Assembly (NCBI GenBank): GCA_963822705.1
Contig: CAWGIX010000010.1
Span: 124,001-188,000, forward strand
Direction of reading: 5' to 3'
DNA: 64,000 nucleotides
Source of the DNA: CAVRQM01 sp963822705
GTDB lineage: Bacteria; Pseudomonadota; Alphaproteobacteria; Acetobacterales; Acetobacteraceae
Every line of letters starts with the position of its first letter. The stretch's first letter is position 1. The notes under the pieces are model-generated. The model saw only the letters and a program-made list of their open reading frames with translations, did no database searches and was not told the DNA's origin. A program made the translations under genes and the position numbers. Positions 10,239 to 18,948 of this stretch are shown piece after piece.

Positions 10239-12687
10239 ATGACCTCGACAGGCCCGCGTCGTTCACGTGTGGGGTTTTTGCTGGCGGTGGTCGCTGCCGC
10301 GCTCGGCAGCGCGGCAGTTTTGTTCCTGGTCCTGCGCGCGCCGTCCATGGCTCCAGAGCCGCCGACGGCTGCTGCACCGACGGTGCCGCCGGGTCAGGCC
10401 GCCATGGCTTCAGCCGGCTCGCCGTCGATGGGTACGGCTGGGCAACCCGAGCCGCCGGGCGAAAAAGGCGCCACTTCTCCGGCCGAGGCCCCGACGATGC
10501 CGGTCACCGCCAAGCCACCGCCGCCCGAGGCGGCGGCGGCGCCGGCTCAGGCTTCACCTGCTCCGCCCGCCGAGGCTTCTGCCGCGCCGCCCCCGCCGCA
10601 GCCCGAGGCGACGGCATTGCCGACCCCGCCGGCCGGCTCAGCAGCTCCCGTTGCGGCCTCACCCCCGCAGCCCGAGGCCGCACCGTCGCCAATCCGGCCT
10701 CCGCCGGCTCCTCCGTCTTCGGAGGCCGCAACACCTGCCCCGCCGGTTCCGCCTCAGCCCGCGCCGGCCTCCGCGGCGGATGCCACAGCTCCCGTCGCCG
10801 CCCCGTCGCCCCCGCCGGAGGCCGCAGCACCCGCTGCGCAACCCGAGGCGGCAGCGGCGTCGGCAAAGCCCCCGCCGGCTCCGTCCTCTGAGGCTGCGTC
10901 ACCCGCCCCGCGGCCGGAGGCCGCAGTGGCGCCGGCCGCGCCTCCGCCGGCTCCGTCTTCTGAGGCCGCGGTACCCGCCCCACCGTCTGAGGCCGCAGCG
11001 GCGCCGGCCCCACCTCCGCCGGCTCCGTCTTCTTCTTCTGAGGCCGCGGCACCCGCCGCCGCCGCCGGAGGCCGCAGTGGCGCCAGCCCAGCCTCCGCCG
11101 GCTCCGTCTTCCGAGGCCGCGGCACCCGCTGCGCAACCCGAGGCGGCAGCGGCGCCGGCCCAGCCTCCGCCGGCTCCGGCTTCCGAGGCCGCGGCACCCG
11201 CTGCGCAACCCGAGGCGGCAGCGGTGCCAGCCCAGCCTCCGCCGGCTCCGTCTTCTGAGGCCGCGGCACCCGCTCCGCCGCCGGAGGCCGCAGCGTGCCA
11301 GCCCAGCCTCCGCCGGCTCCGGCTTCCGAGGCCGCGGCACCCGCTGCGCAACCCGAGGCGGCAGCGGTGCCGGCCCAGCCTCCGCCGGCTCCGGCTTCCG
11401 AGGCCGCGGCACCCGCTGCGCAACCCGAGGCGGCAGCGGTGCCAGCCCAGCCTCCGCCGGCTCCGGCTTCCGAGGCCGCGGCACCCGCTGCGCAACCGGA
11501 GGCGGCAGCGGTGCCAGCCCAGTCCACACCGGCAGCCGCGCCGCCAGCTCCCCTCACGGCCCCACCGCCTCAGGCCGCAGCGGCGCCGGCCCAGCCTCCG
11601 CCGGCTCCGGCTTCCGAGGCCGCGGCACCCGCTGCGCAACCGGAGGCGGCAGCGGTGCCAGCCCAGTCCACACCGGCAGCCGCGCCCCCAGCTCCCCTCA
11701 CGGCCCCGCCGCCTCAGGCCGCAGCGGCGCCGGCCCAGCCTCCGCCGGCTCCGTCTTCTGAGGCTGCGGCACCCGCTGCGCAGCCCGAGGCGGCGGCAGC
11801 AACGCCAGCCCAACCGCCACCGACTCCGTCGGCCGGGGCGGCAGCTCCTGTTCCGGCTGCTCCGTCGCAGCCGGAAGCGGCGTCATCCGTGCAACCCCCC
11901 TCTGTTGCGCCATCAGTGCCGCAGACGGCTCAAGCAGCGACGCCCTCGGCACCGGAAAAAACTGCTATGGCTGCACTGCCGCCGGCCGCCCTGCGGCGCA
12001 CGCTGTCCGAGGCGCTCGCACCGCTCGACTGCGCCCTGGTCTCCGCCGACGTGAGCGAACAGGGGGCGGTGACCCTGACCGGGGTCGTGGAGCGGGCTTC
12101 GGAACCGCTGCTGCGGCGCATACTGCTCGACACCATACCCGCGACGCCGACCGACTGGCACATCGCCACCGTGAGCGGCCCCTATTGCCGTGTGTTCGAG
12201 GTGCTGCGGCCGGTGGCCGCGGGTTTCGGCGATCATCCGTCGACGTTCCGGCTCGGGCTGCGCGACGGGGTGCGGCACTTGGCCAAAGACGCACTCATGG
12301 TGCCGGAAGTTCGCATGCCGGACTTTCCTGCCGTGCTGACCCTGGACTATTTCGTCTCCGACGGAACGCTTGGGCACCTGCGCTTCAAAACCCCGCCGGG
12401 ACCGTTGCCCGCCGGGCAGACTTTTTCCGTGGGAGACCCCGAATCCCGCCAAAGCGTCGAAAAACCTTCCCGCAGACGATCCGCACGGCTGGCAGGTGGA
12501 CGCGCCCTACGGCACCGATCTGCTGGTGGCAATCGCCGCGGACAAGCCGCTGTTCACAAAACCACGCCCGGATATCGAAAAGCCGGACGCGTATCTGCGC
12601 GACCTGCGTGCCAGCTTGGCCGCCTTGGAGCGGCGAGGCGGCCGTGTGCAAGCCGCGGTGCTGCCGGTGGAGACGACGGAGCGCTGA
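10239..12687 (+). CDS. Membrane-anchored Ala/Pro-repeat protein with C-terminal BON-like/DUF4384-like domain (frameshifted)
   Basis: The start ATG at 10239 follows a GGAGG-like site. A short cytoplasmic N-terminus and one membrane segment (VGFLLAVVAAALGSAAVLFLVL) lead into about 550 residues of Ala/Pro/Glu low complexity, including several near-identical 24-residue units (AQPPPAPASEAAAPAAQPE). The frame changes near 11060 and 11290 inside the repeat and near 12440. The last 220 residues repeat the kinase outer domain: LDCALVSADV...GVVERA, then PEVRMPDFPAVLTLDYF and WQVDAPYGTDLLVAIAA, ending near TTER. The protein therefore looks like the kinase with its catalytic half replaced by a bare anchor. 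A role as accessory sensor or decoy is inference only. Confidence 0.7.
11060..11770 (+). repeat. 72-bp tandem repeat in the Ala/Pro-rich gene
   Basis: Several head-to-tail copies of a 72-bp unit encode the 24-residue block V-P-A-Q-P-P-P-A-P-A-S-E..., with a variant carrying STPAAAPPAPLTAPPP inserted twice. Two of the gene's frameshifts fall in it (about 11060 and 11290). The copy number may be variable or misassembled. Confidence 0.85.
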
Positions 12688-13770
12688 CGCGGGGCCGTGG
12701 CGCGCACCGGCTGTGCCCCCGGCACCGGCTGCGCCACCGGCACCGGCTGCGCCGAGCGCCCCGGATTGGGCAGCGCCAGGCCCGGCACGCTGGTGCAGTC
12801 GCGCAACCAGCCAGGCGGCATGCCGAGCAAGAATTGCGCCCGGAGCAGCGAGAGCGCGGCGTCGGGCATGCCAATAATTGCCGCGTTAAAAACCCGCGGG
12901 TCGGGCGTGTGCATCAGATACGCCTGCGTCTCATTGACGATCAGGTCGTGCAGCGCCGGGTCGTAGTCCTGCGACACCAGAAACCGCTGGAAATCGTCGC
13001 GAGCCTTGTCGTCCATGGTTTGGTTCCAGAACCGATATACATAGGCGACGTAAGCTGGGTCGGTGAAATACTCCCCATGCGACAGCTCGTGGTGAAGAAT
13101 AGTGCGGCGGAACGTCGCATCCACGGTGGCGTCCGCGCCCAGGCGCGGCAGAGTGATCACCGCCTGATTGGCGCCTTCGCCCAAAAGTCCCTGTTCGCGC
13201 GCAAGCCGGCGCAGCCGTTCCTCCTCCGCATTCAGTGCAACGTGGTCGCGGTCGGCCAGCGCGAAGAAGCGGCGCAGCGTTTCGCTGCTGTAGTCGTGGC
13301 CGTAATAGGACGTCTCTACCGTATCGTCGTGCAGGGCGATGGCGCGGTCGAGTTCCGGATCGGTCAGCACCCGGTCGTGCGGCTCGCCGACTTTTTCGGC
13401 GATTGCGGCGATCCGGTTGAACATCAGGCCCTGTTCGCGCAGCGTCGGGAAATCGAGCACCAGAATCTTCGGGTTCGACCGGAACCGGAACAACGTCAGC
13501 TGCGTCGGCTGATCGGCATCGATCTCCGCCTCGCTGGCCTGCGGCAGCGGCGGGACCGGCGGGGGAACCGGGACCGGTTGGGGCACCACCACGACCACCG
13601 GTTGCGGCACCGGGCGCGGGAGCGGTGCGGGTACCCGGTGTCGGGTCGCGAACCAAGCTCCGCCACCGGCCCGCCACAATCAGCAAGACGGCCGCCCCTG
13701 CCAGCATGGGCCAGCTGCGCCGCACGGGCGGGCGCCGATGCTCTATCCGGACGGTCGCATCGTCATCCAC
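12507..13770 (-). CDS. Membrane-anchored HExxH putative zinc metallopeptidase (frameshifted)
   Basis: It begins at GTG 13770, 32 bases after the upstream OmpA-like gene. The N-terminus MDDDATVRIEHRRP is followed by one membrane segment (SWPMLAGAAVLLIVAGRW). A frameshift near 13620 lies in a Pro/Val-rich linker. The soluble part contains ILHHELSHGEYF, a HExxH zinc-binding motif (codons at 13077-13091), and about 50 residues later IVNETQAYLMHT, whose Glu could be the third ligand as in gluzincins. The frame stays open to 12507, overlapping the convergent gene by about 180 bases. Coding character ends near 12690, so an indel probably hides the real stop. The family is not recognised by name; peptidase activity is inferred from the motif. 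Confidence 0.6.
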
Positions 13771-13802
13771 GGCGACCGGCCGGAGCCGACGACCGGAGAG
13801 GG

Positions 13803-14408
13803 TCAGGCGCCGACGTTCACCACTTGCACGCGGCGGTTCTGCGCGTTGGCCACCTGATCGCCGGTCGACACCGCCAGACCCTCCTCGCCCATGCCGACCG
13901 CCTGCAAGCGATCCGGCGCGACGCTGAACTTGCTCTCCAGGTAGTTGACTACCGTTTCCGCGCGGCGCTCGGACAGTGCCTGGTTGGCTTCCTTGGAGCC
14001 GACCGTGTCGGTGTGCCCCTCGATGCGGAATTTGTAGCTGGCGAGCGTGGCGCTCGACAGCGCGCGCCCGAGTTCATCGAGCGTGTGCGTCGCGGCCGCC
14101 GTAAGCTCGGCGGAGCCGGTCCTGAACTCCACGGTGAGGCTGACCGAGGGATTTTCCGCCGTCGCCTGCTGCACCGGCGCGGGCCGTTTCACGGCGGGCA
14201 TCGGGTGAGTGGGTGTGGCGGAAACGTCCTGGGCCGAAGTGTCCGGCACCGCCGCCGGCTTCGGCGCTTTCAGACCCTTGGTGGGTCCGGTAAGCGTTTT
14301 CGGTTTCAGGCTTTGGATCAGCTGGTCGGAATTCAGATCCTGCGCCCAGGCGGCGGCGCCGACCGAAAGCAGGGCCGCCATAGCGGCGGCAATCAGGGGT
14401 GCGCGCAT
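13803..14408 (-). CDS. OmpA-family peptidoglycan-binding protein
   Basis: The start is ATG 14408, preceded by GAAGGA, giving a clean Sec signal MRAPLIAAAMAALLSVGAAA ending AWAQ. After about 80 residues of variable linker comes an OmpA C-terminal domain: FRTGSAELTAAA, FRIEGHTDTVGSKEANQALSERRAE and NRRVQVVNV, including the Asp and Arg that bind diaminopimelate in this fold. There is no beta-barrel, so it is a small periplasmic peptidoglycan-associated protein. It is the third gene of the minus-strand operon, between a close paralogue and the HExxH protein. It may tether the kinase/phosphatase locus to the cell wall (inference). Confidence 0.88.
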   Translation of the reverse strand: MRAPLIAAAMAALLSVGAAAWAQDLNSDQLIQSLKPKTLTGPTKGLKAPKPAAVPDTSAQDVSATPTHPMPAVKRPAPVQQATAENPSVSLTVEFRTGSAELTAAATHTLDELGRALSSATLASYKFRIEGHTDTVGSKEANQALSERRAETVVNYLESKFSVAPDRLQAVGMGEEGLAVSTGDQVANAQNRRVQVVNVGA

Positions 14409-14512
14409 CTTCTTCGATCCTTCAAGCACGTCGTTCAACACACCTGTAGTAGCACGCAGCCGCGAAGAGCGCGATATGACCGGCGACACATGGCGCAGGC
14501 TTGCGCCCTTTT

Positions 14513-15064
14513 TTACGCATCCAGGTTAACGATCAGTACACGGCGGTTACGTGGTTCGGCGACCTGATCTCCGGTCTGCACGGCAAGGCCGTCCGATCCA
14601 ACGCCGACCGCCTGCAACCGCTCGGCGGGTATCGCGAACCGGGTGCGCAGATACGCCGCAACGGCTTCGGCGCGGCGCTCCGACAGGGCTTGGTTAAGGT
14701 CTTTGGCGCCCACCGTATCGGTGTGACCTTCTATGCGGAACCGATAAGAAGCCACGGCCGGATCGGACAAGGCGCGCCCCAGCTGGTCGAGTTTTCGCAT
14801 CGCGGTCCCGGTAAGTTCGGCCGATCCGGTGGCGAACTGGACATCGACGGTGCTCGACAGATGCGGGGTAGGTGCGTTCGGCTGGGTGTTGGCCGCCGAA
14901 CCCGGGGCAGCCGATGCGCTTGGCCCGCTATGCTTGATGCCCAATCTCGGGCCGGCCGGATTTATTTCGTTCAAATAGTCCTGGGACGTCTTGTCCTGCG
15001 CCTGAGCCGTCGCGACCAGCGTAAGCAGCCCGGTCAGGGCAGCCGCCGCAGCAATTGCCCGCAT
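14513..15064 (-). CDS. OmpA-family peptidoglycan-binding protein, paralogue
   Basis: This 183-residue protein has a signal peptide (MRAIAAAAALTGLLTLVATAQAQ) and an OmpA C-terminal domain (VQFATGSAELTGTAMRKLDQL, FRIEGHTDTVGAKDLNQALS, NRRVLIVNLD). It is closely similar to the next gene downstream in both domain and linker placement, so the pair arose by tandem duplication. The two differ mainly in the linker length before the domain. It lies 70 bases after the PP2C gene and 104 bases before the paralogue, all on one strand. Confidence 0.88.
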   Translation of the reverse strand: MRAIAAAAALTGLLTLVATAQAQDKTSQDYLNEINPAGPRLGIKHSGPSASAAPGSAANTQPNAPTPHLSSTVDVQFATGSAELTGTAMRKLDQLGRALSDPAVASYRFRIEGHTDTVGAKDLNQALSERRAEAVAAYLRTRFAIPAERLQAVGVGSDGLAVQTGDQVAEPRNRRVLIVNLDA

Positions 15065-15134
15065 CTCGTCCTCCCTGAACGCTTCTCCTATGCGGGTGCA
15101 ACCCTACTATGAGCTGCGGGACGAAAGCGAGACG

Positions 15135-15878
15135 TTAGGGTGATGCGGCCGGACCGTCCGGTTCGGCGGCCACGACGACTGCGGTGACGTTGTCGCTGGC
15201 ATGGTGCGCCAGCGCCGCGGCGATCAGGCGCTCGGCCGGCGACGTGGCCTCGCCGTTCCGGATCAGTTCCGAGGCCACCGCCGTCTCCGCGAGTGCCTTG
15301 AACAGGCCGTCGCTGCACAGCAGGAAAAGGTCGCCCGGTTCGACCCGGCCGGTGACTTTCTCCAATTCCAGCGGTTCCGGCCCGGCGCCGACCGCGCGGG
15401 TGATGACATTGGCCCGCGGATGGCCCTCGGCGTCCTCCGGGCGCAGCAGGCCGGCATCGACCAGCTCCTGCACCAGGCTGTGGTCGCGCGATACCCGTTG
15501 CAACTGACGTTGGCGCAGCACGTACAACCGGGAATCGCCGGCCCACAGGCAGGCGAAATGCTCGTCCTGCGCCAGCAACACCGCGACGGTGGAGGCGATC
15601 ACCGTGCCCCTCCCGCGCCGCGCCGCCTGTTCCAGCAAGGCGGCGTGGGTATCGGCGACCGCCTGACGCACCCGGCCCACCAGATCGCTCCCGCCGACGC
15701 CATTGGGAATGGCGCTCAGCGCGTCGCGCAGCATGGCGGCGGCAACTTCGCCGGAATCGTGGCCGCCGGCCCCGTCCGCCACCGCCCACAAGCCTACCGC
15801 GGGCCGGTCAACGAACGCGTCCTCGTTGTGGTCTCGCACTGACCCGCAGTGCGAGGCGGCCCAGGAGCGGTACAACAT
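15135..15878 (-). CDS. PP2C-family protein Ser/Thr phosphatase
   Basis: This 247-residue PPM/PP2C phosphatase carries the metal-binding signature residues in order: RDHNEDAF near the N-terminus, VADGAGGHDSGE, LWAGDSRLY, LLCSDGLFKAL and HASDNVTAVVV. The length is that of a stand-alone bacterial PP2C such as PstP or PppA without a membrane domain. It is the first gene of the minus-strand operon facing the Ser/Thr kinase operon and is the natural candidate to reverse that kinase. No type VI secretion gene, the other common context for such pairs, is present in the window. Confidence 0.9.
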   Translation of the reverse strand: MLYRSWAASHCGSVRDHNEDAFVDRPAVGLWAVADGAGGHDSGEVAAAMLRDALSAIPNGVGGSDLVGRVRQAVADTHAALLEQAARRGRGTVIASTVAVLLAQDEHFACLWAGDSRLYVLRQRQLQRVSRDHSLVQELVDAGLLRPEDAEGHPRANVITRAVGAGPEPLELEKVTGRVEPGDLFLLCSDGLFKALAETAVASELIRNGEATSPAERLIAAALAHHASDNVTAVVVAAEPDGPAASP

Positions 15879-16020
15879 CCACCCGCCTTCCGATCACGAC
15901 TCGCGCACGCGATCGCGAGCCTACCGGATAATTTTGCCGCGGAAAAGAAACCGCCGCGTTGCCGGATTGGCGGGCGCGAGGGATGATGCGCCGGCAGTCT
16001 TTCGAGGGGAGGCGGTCGGC

Positions 16021-16833
16021 ATGGACATGCAGGCCGAGTACGACAACCGCGGAAAGGTGCCGGAATATCCGGCGATCATGGCGGGCTGGCTGCGCGATGC
16101 CGCGTTGTTCCGCGCGGCGCATCCCGTGGCCGAGCTCGACCTGGCCTACGGCCCCGGCCCGCGCCAGGCGCTGGATATTTTTTGGCCGGACGCGGGGCGC
16201 GCGGCGCCGCTCGCACTATTCGTGCACGGCGGCTACTGGGCGCTGCTGGATCGCACCGTGTTCAGCCACCTGGCCGCCGGCCTGCTGGCGCACGGCGTGG
16301 CGGTGGCGATGCCGTCCTACGACCTCTGCCCGCAGGTAAATCTGGAGACGCTGGTGGGGCAGGTGCGCGCTGCCGCGGCGTTTCTGGCGCGACGGCACGG
16401 GCGGGCGATGCTGGCTACCGGCCATTCCGCCGGGGGGCATCTGGCGGCGATGCTGCTGGCCACCGACTGGGGCGCGCACGGGCTGCCGCGCGCGACAGTG
16501 CGCGCTGCGCTGCCGGTCAGCGGACTGTTCGACCTGAAACCGCTGCTGGCCACCACCGTCAACGGACCACTCGGGTTGGACGAGACCACCGCCCGCCTGC
16601 TCTCGCCGGTGCACATGCCCTCGCCGGGACTGCCGCTGCATGCGGTGGTCGGTGGCGAGGAAGGGGTCGAATACACCCGTCAATCGCGCAGCATCGCCGA
16701 GGCCTGGGGCGGCACTTGGGAGGCGATTCCCGGCGCCAACCATTTTACGGTGGTGGAGCTGCTGGCCGATCCCGGTTCGACTCTGGTGGCGACGGCGCTG
16801 CGGCTGCTAAGTCTGGAGGCTGTTCGGGCGTGA
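16021..16833 (+). CDS. Alpha/beta hydrolase, kynurenine-formamidase-like
   Basis: The start ATG 16021 has a strong GGGGAGG site nine bases upstream. The 270-residue protein shows the oxyanion motif HGGYW, the nucleophile elbow GHSAGGH (Ser) and a late GANHFTVVE that carries the catalytic His. The HGGYW and GHSAGGHL pair is typical of the arylformamidase (KynB-like) or esterase/lipase branch of the fold. No tryptophan-catabolism neighbour is present, so the substrate is undecided. It appears to be a single-gene unit divergent from the PP2C operon. Confidence 0.8.
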   Translation: MDMQAEYDNRGKVPEYPAIMAGWLRDAALFRAAHPVAELDLAYGPGPRQALDIFWPDAGRAAPLALFVHGGYWALLDRTVFSHLAAGLLAHGVAVAMPSYDLCPQVNLETLVGQVRAAAAFLARRHGRAMLATGHSAGGHLAAMLLATDWGAHGLPRATVRAALPVSGLFDLKPLLATTVNGPLGLDETTARLLSPVHMPSPGLPLHAVVGGEEGVEYTRQSRSIAEAWGGTWEAIPGANHFTVVELLADPGSTLVATALRLLSLEAVRA

Positions 16834-16903
16834 GTTGGGTCACATACGGGCCGGTCGCCGGCGTCTAGATGGCGGTCCGCACAGCAACAGGGGAAAGCCG
16901 AAA

Positions 16904-17485
16904 ATGTCGACGCATGCCGTGCTGGAGCACCATGAGCACGCCGAGCACATAGCCGAGCACGGCAGCAAATATGCCGCCCTTCTGGTGGCGATCCTCGCCG
17001 CCATCCTGGCGCTGACCGAGGTGCAGGTGAAGCATGCCGAGATCGCGGTGGAGGAGAACTCGATTTCCGCCGCGGACTCCTGGAACCAGTACCAGGCTAA
17101 ATCGGTGCGTCAGGCGACGGCACACGACCTGGAACTGATGGCGCAGACCCTGGATGTGCCGACCCAGCCGGACATTGCCGCGCGCCGCGCCGAAGTGATC
17201 AAGACGTTGCGCACCGACCAGGAGCACTACGCAAGAGATCCCAAGGACGGCAAGGAAGCCGTCGCCGAACGGGCGCGCGGTTTCGAGGAGGCGCGCGAGC
17301 ACGCGCTGCACAAGGCCCACACTTTTGACAACGCCGCGGCGGCGCTGGAGCTGGGTATCGTGCTGGCCACTGCCTCGGCCATCACCTCGTCAAAGATGCT
17401 GATCCGGATTGCGCTGGGCCTGGGTGCCGCGGGTCTGGTGCTGGCGACGCTGGGGTTCTTGGCGCCGCAGTGGGGGACTTTCTGA
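16904..17485 (+). CDS. DUF4337 membrane protein
   Basis: This 193-residue protein starts at ATG 16904 behind AGGGGAAAG. A His/Glu-rich N-terminus (VLEHHEHAEHIAEHGSKYA) is followed by one membrane segment (ALLVAILAAILALTEVQV), a long charged helix and two C-terminal membrane segments (LELGIVLATASAITS and IALGLGAAGLVLATLGFLA). This layout matches the DUF4337 family, whose function is unknown. There are no informative neighbours. Confidence 0.8.
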   Translation: MSTHAVLEHHEHAEHIAEHGSKYAALLVAILAAILALTEVQVKHAEIAVEENSISAADSWNQYQAKSVRQATAHDLELMAQTLDVPTQPDIAARRAEVIKTLRTDQEHYARDPKDGKEAVAERARGFEEAREHALHKAHTFDNAAAALELGIVLATASAITSSKMLIRIALGLGAAGLVLATLGFLAPQWGTF

Positions 17486-17567
17486 ACCGTCGCCGCGTCT
17501 GGCGTCGGCTCTGGCCTCCGGTACAGAAGGCCGGGATCCTAACTCGAGAAGTGGTGCTGCCACTCAA

Positions 17568-17990
17568 TCATTGGTCGGCAAGCACTTCGTCAAGCGTAAC
17601 GGGGCATTGCTGGGGAACCGGCAACGGTAGCACGCCGTCCATGTTCTCGGGCAGCCGGCGCAGCGCGCGGGCGTAGAGTGCCGGCATTTCCAGATGCTGG
17701 CGCATGGAGGGGGAAAACGCTTCCGCCGCCTGCTGACGAAACCCGATCGCCTCGGCGTGCCAGTGCGGCACGTCGCGAGACAAGGGCCACGCCCGGGCTT
17801 TCAAGTCGTGCAGCAGTGCTTGGATGACGAAGGAGCGCACCGAGCTGAGCTGGCTGCGCCCCACGGACTCGATCTCCTCGATGATGTTGGGCCAGTCCAG
17901 ATCGTTGATACGCTCGCCGGCAGCGGCGCGGCGCAGGAGAGCCGCCTGATGTTCCGACCATTCGAGGATGTCGGCGTCATAGTCGCTCAT
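17568..17990 (-). CDS. DUF29 family protein
   Basis: This 140-residue protein beginning MSDYDADILEWSEHQAALLR has the family hallmark DWPNIIEEIESVGRSQ followed by a helical region (SFVIQALLHDLKARAWP). DUF29 proteins are small, all-helical, of unknown function and common in cyanobacteria and alphaproteobacteria. It is convergent with the DUF4337 gene and divergent from imuA. Confidence 0.85.
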   Translation of the reverse strand: MSDYDADILEWSEHQAALLRRAAAGERINDLDWPNIIEEIESVGRSQLSSVRSFVIQALLHDLKARAWPLSRDVPHWHAEAIGFRQQAAEAFSPSMRQHLEMPALYARALRRLPENMDGVLPLPVPQQCPVTLDEVLADQ

Positions 17991-18121
17991 GAGCCCTTCC
18001 TTGCGCGTCTGTTTGATCGGGAGAAACGTCCGCCGGCAATAGGATCTGGCGCTGGGCTAGGCGACTAGAGCAGAGCAACACAAAAGCTTACAGCATCCCA
18101 CGTGATTGCGGCAAGGGGCAT

Positions 18122-18136
18122 GTTCACGCTATGTTC
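18122..18136 (+). promoter_or_regulatory. LexA (SOS) box upstream of imuA
   Basis: GTTC at 18122-18125, seven bases (acgctat), then GTTC at 18133-18136: an exact GTTC-N7-GTTC direct repeat, the LexA operator of alphaproteobacteria. It ends six bases before the imuA start codon, so LexA binding would block the start region directly. Confidence 0.85.
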
Positions 18137-18141
18137 CCCCC

Positions 18142-18948
18142 ATGCAAGCCGGAACCCCAAAACCGCGAGCGGCTGAACGGATAGCCGCTTTGCGCGCCAA
18201 ATTGGCGCGCGCCGCCACGCCCCGCCATGTGGAGCGGATCGGGCTCGGCCTGCCGGAACTGGACGCTTTCCTTCCCGACGGAGCCCTGGCGCGGGCCGCC
18301 CTGCACGAAGTGGCGGGGTCCGGGCCGGAGATGGAACACGCGACGGCGGCGACCCTGTTCGTGGCCGGCATTGCGGGCCGGCTGTGCCGAGCCACGCAGC
18401 ACCCCGTGCTGTGGGTGCTACAGCACCGCGACCTGTTCGCCCCGGCACTGGCCGGGGTCGGGCTCGAGCCGGACCGGGTGATCTATGCCGAGGCCCAGCA
18501 TCCCGACGACGTGCTGCTGGCGCTGGAGGATGGGCTGCATCATCAGGGGCTGGCGGGCGTGGTGGGCGAGTTGTTCGGCCCTCTGTCGCTCACCGCGTCG
18601 CGCCGCCTGCAACTCGCGGCCGAGGCGAGCGGCACGCCGTGCTTCGTTCTGCGCCGCAGCCGCCGCCATGGCGACCCGGTGCTGGCCGAGCCCTGCGCCG
18701 CGGTCACCCGCTGGCGGCTGAGCTGCATGCCCTCGCCGCCGCCACTTCCCCACGCTCCGGAGGTGCCGGGCCTGGCCCGTGCCCATTGGCGGCTGGAGCT
18801 GGTCCGCTGCCGCGGGGGTGAGCCGAAGTCTTGGATCGTGGAGGCCTACGATGCGCAGGGTGGTCTCGGTCTTCCTGCCCAATTTTCCGATCGAGCGGCT
18901 GCGCCGGTCCGCGCACGGGAAAAGTCCGCTCGTCACCGCACTGCATGA
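18142..18948 (+). CDS. imuA: ImuA, SulA/RecA-like SOS mutagenesis protein
   Basis: This 268-residue protein has the ImuA pattern: LGLPELDAFLPDGALARAALHEVAG in the first third, then VLWVLQHRDLFAPALAGVGLEPDRVIYAEA and LEDGLHHQGLAGVVGEL. It is a RecA-like fold that in other bacteria works with ImuB and DnaE2 in damage-induced mutagenesis. The start at 18142 is set by the operator immediately upstream. Its 3' end overlaps imuB by 98 bases in another frame. dnaE2 is not in the window. Confidence 0.88.
   Translation: MQAGTPKPRAAERIAALRAKLARAATPRHVERIGLGLPELDAFLPDGALARAALHEVAGSGPEMEHATAATLFVAGIAGRLCRATQHPVLWVLQHRDLFAPALAGVGLEPDRVIYAEAQHPDDVLLALEDGLHHQGLAGVVGELFGPLSLTASRRLQLAAEASGTPCFVLRRSRRHGDPVLAEPCAAVTRWRLSCMPSPPPLPHAPEVPGLARAHWRLELVRCRGGEPKSWIVEAYDAQGGLGLPAQFSDRAAAPVRAREKSARHRTA

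Noticed and set aside
8390..11770. Tandem repeats that could be taken for a CRISPR array or minisatellite
   Set aside because: Units are contiguous, multiples of three, in frame and encode Pro-rich linkers; there are no spacers and no cas genes.
7332..15878. Type VI secretion regulatory locus (PpkA/PppA-like kinase and phosphatase)
   Set aside because: No Tss structural gene, FHA protein or Hcp/VgrG is present in the window.
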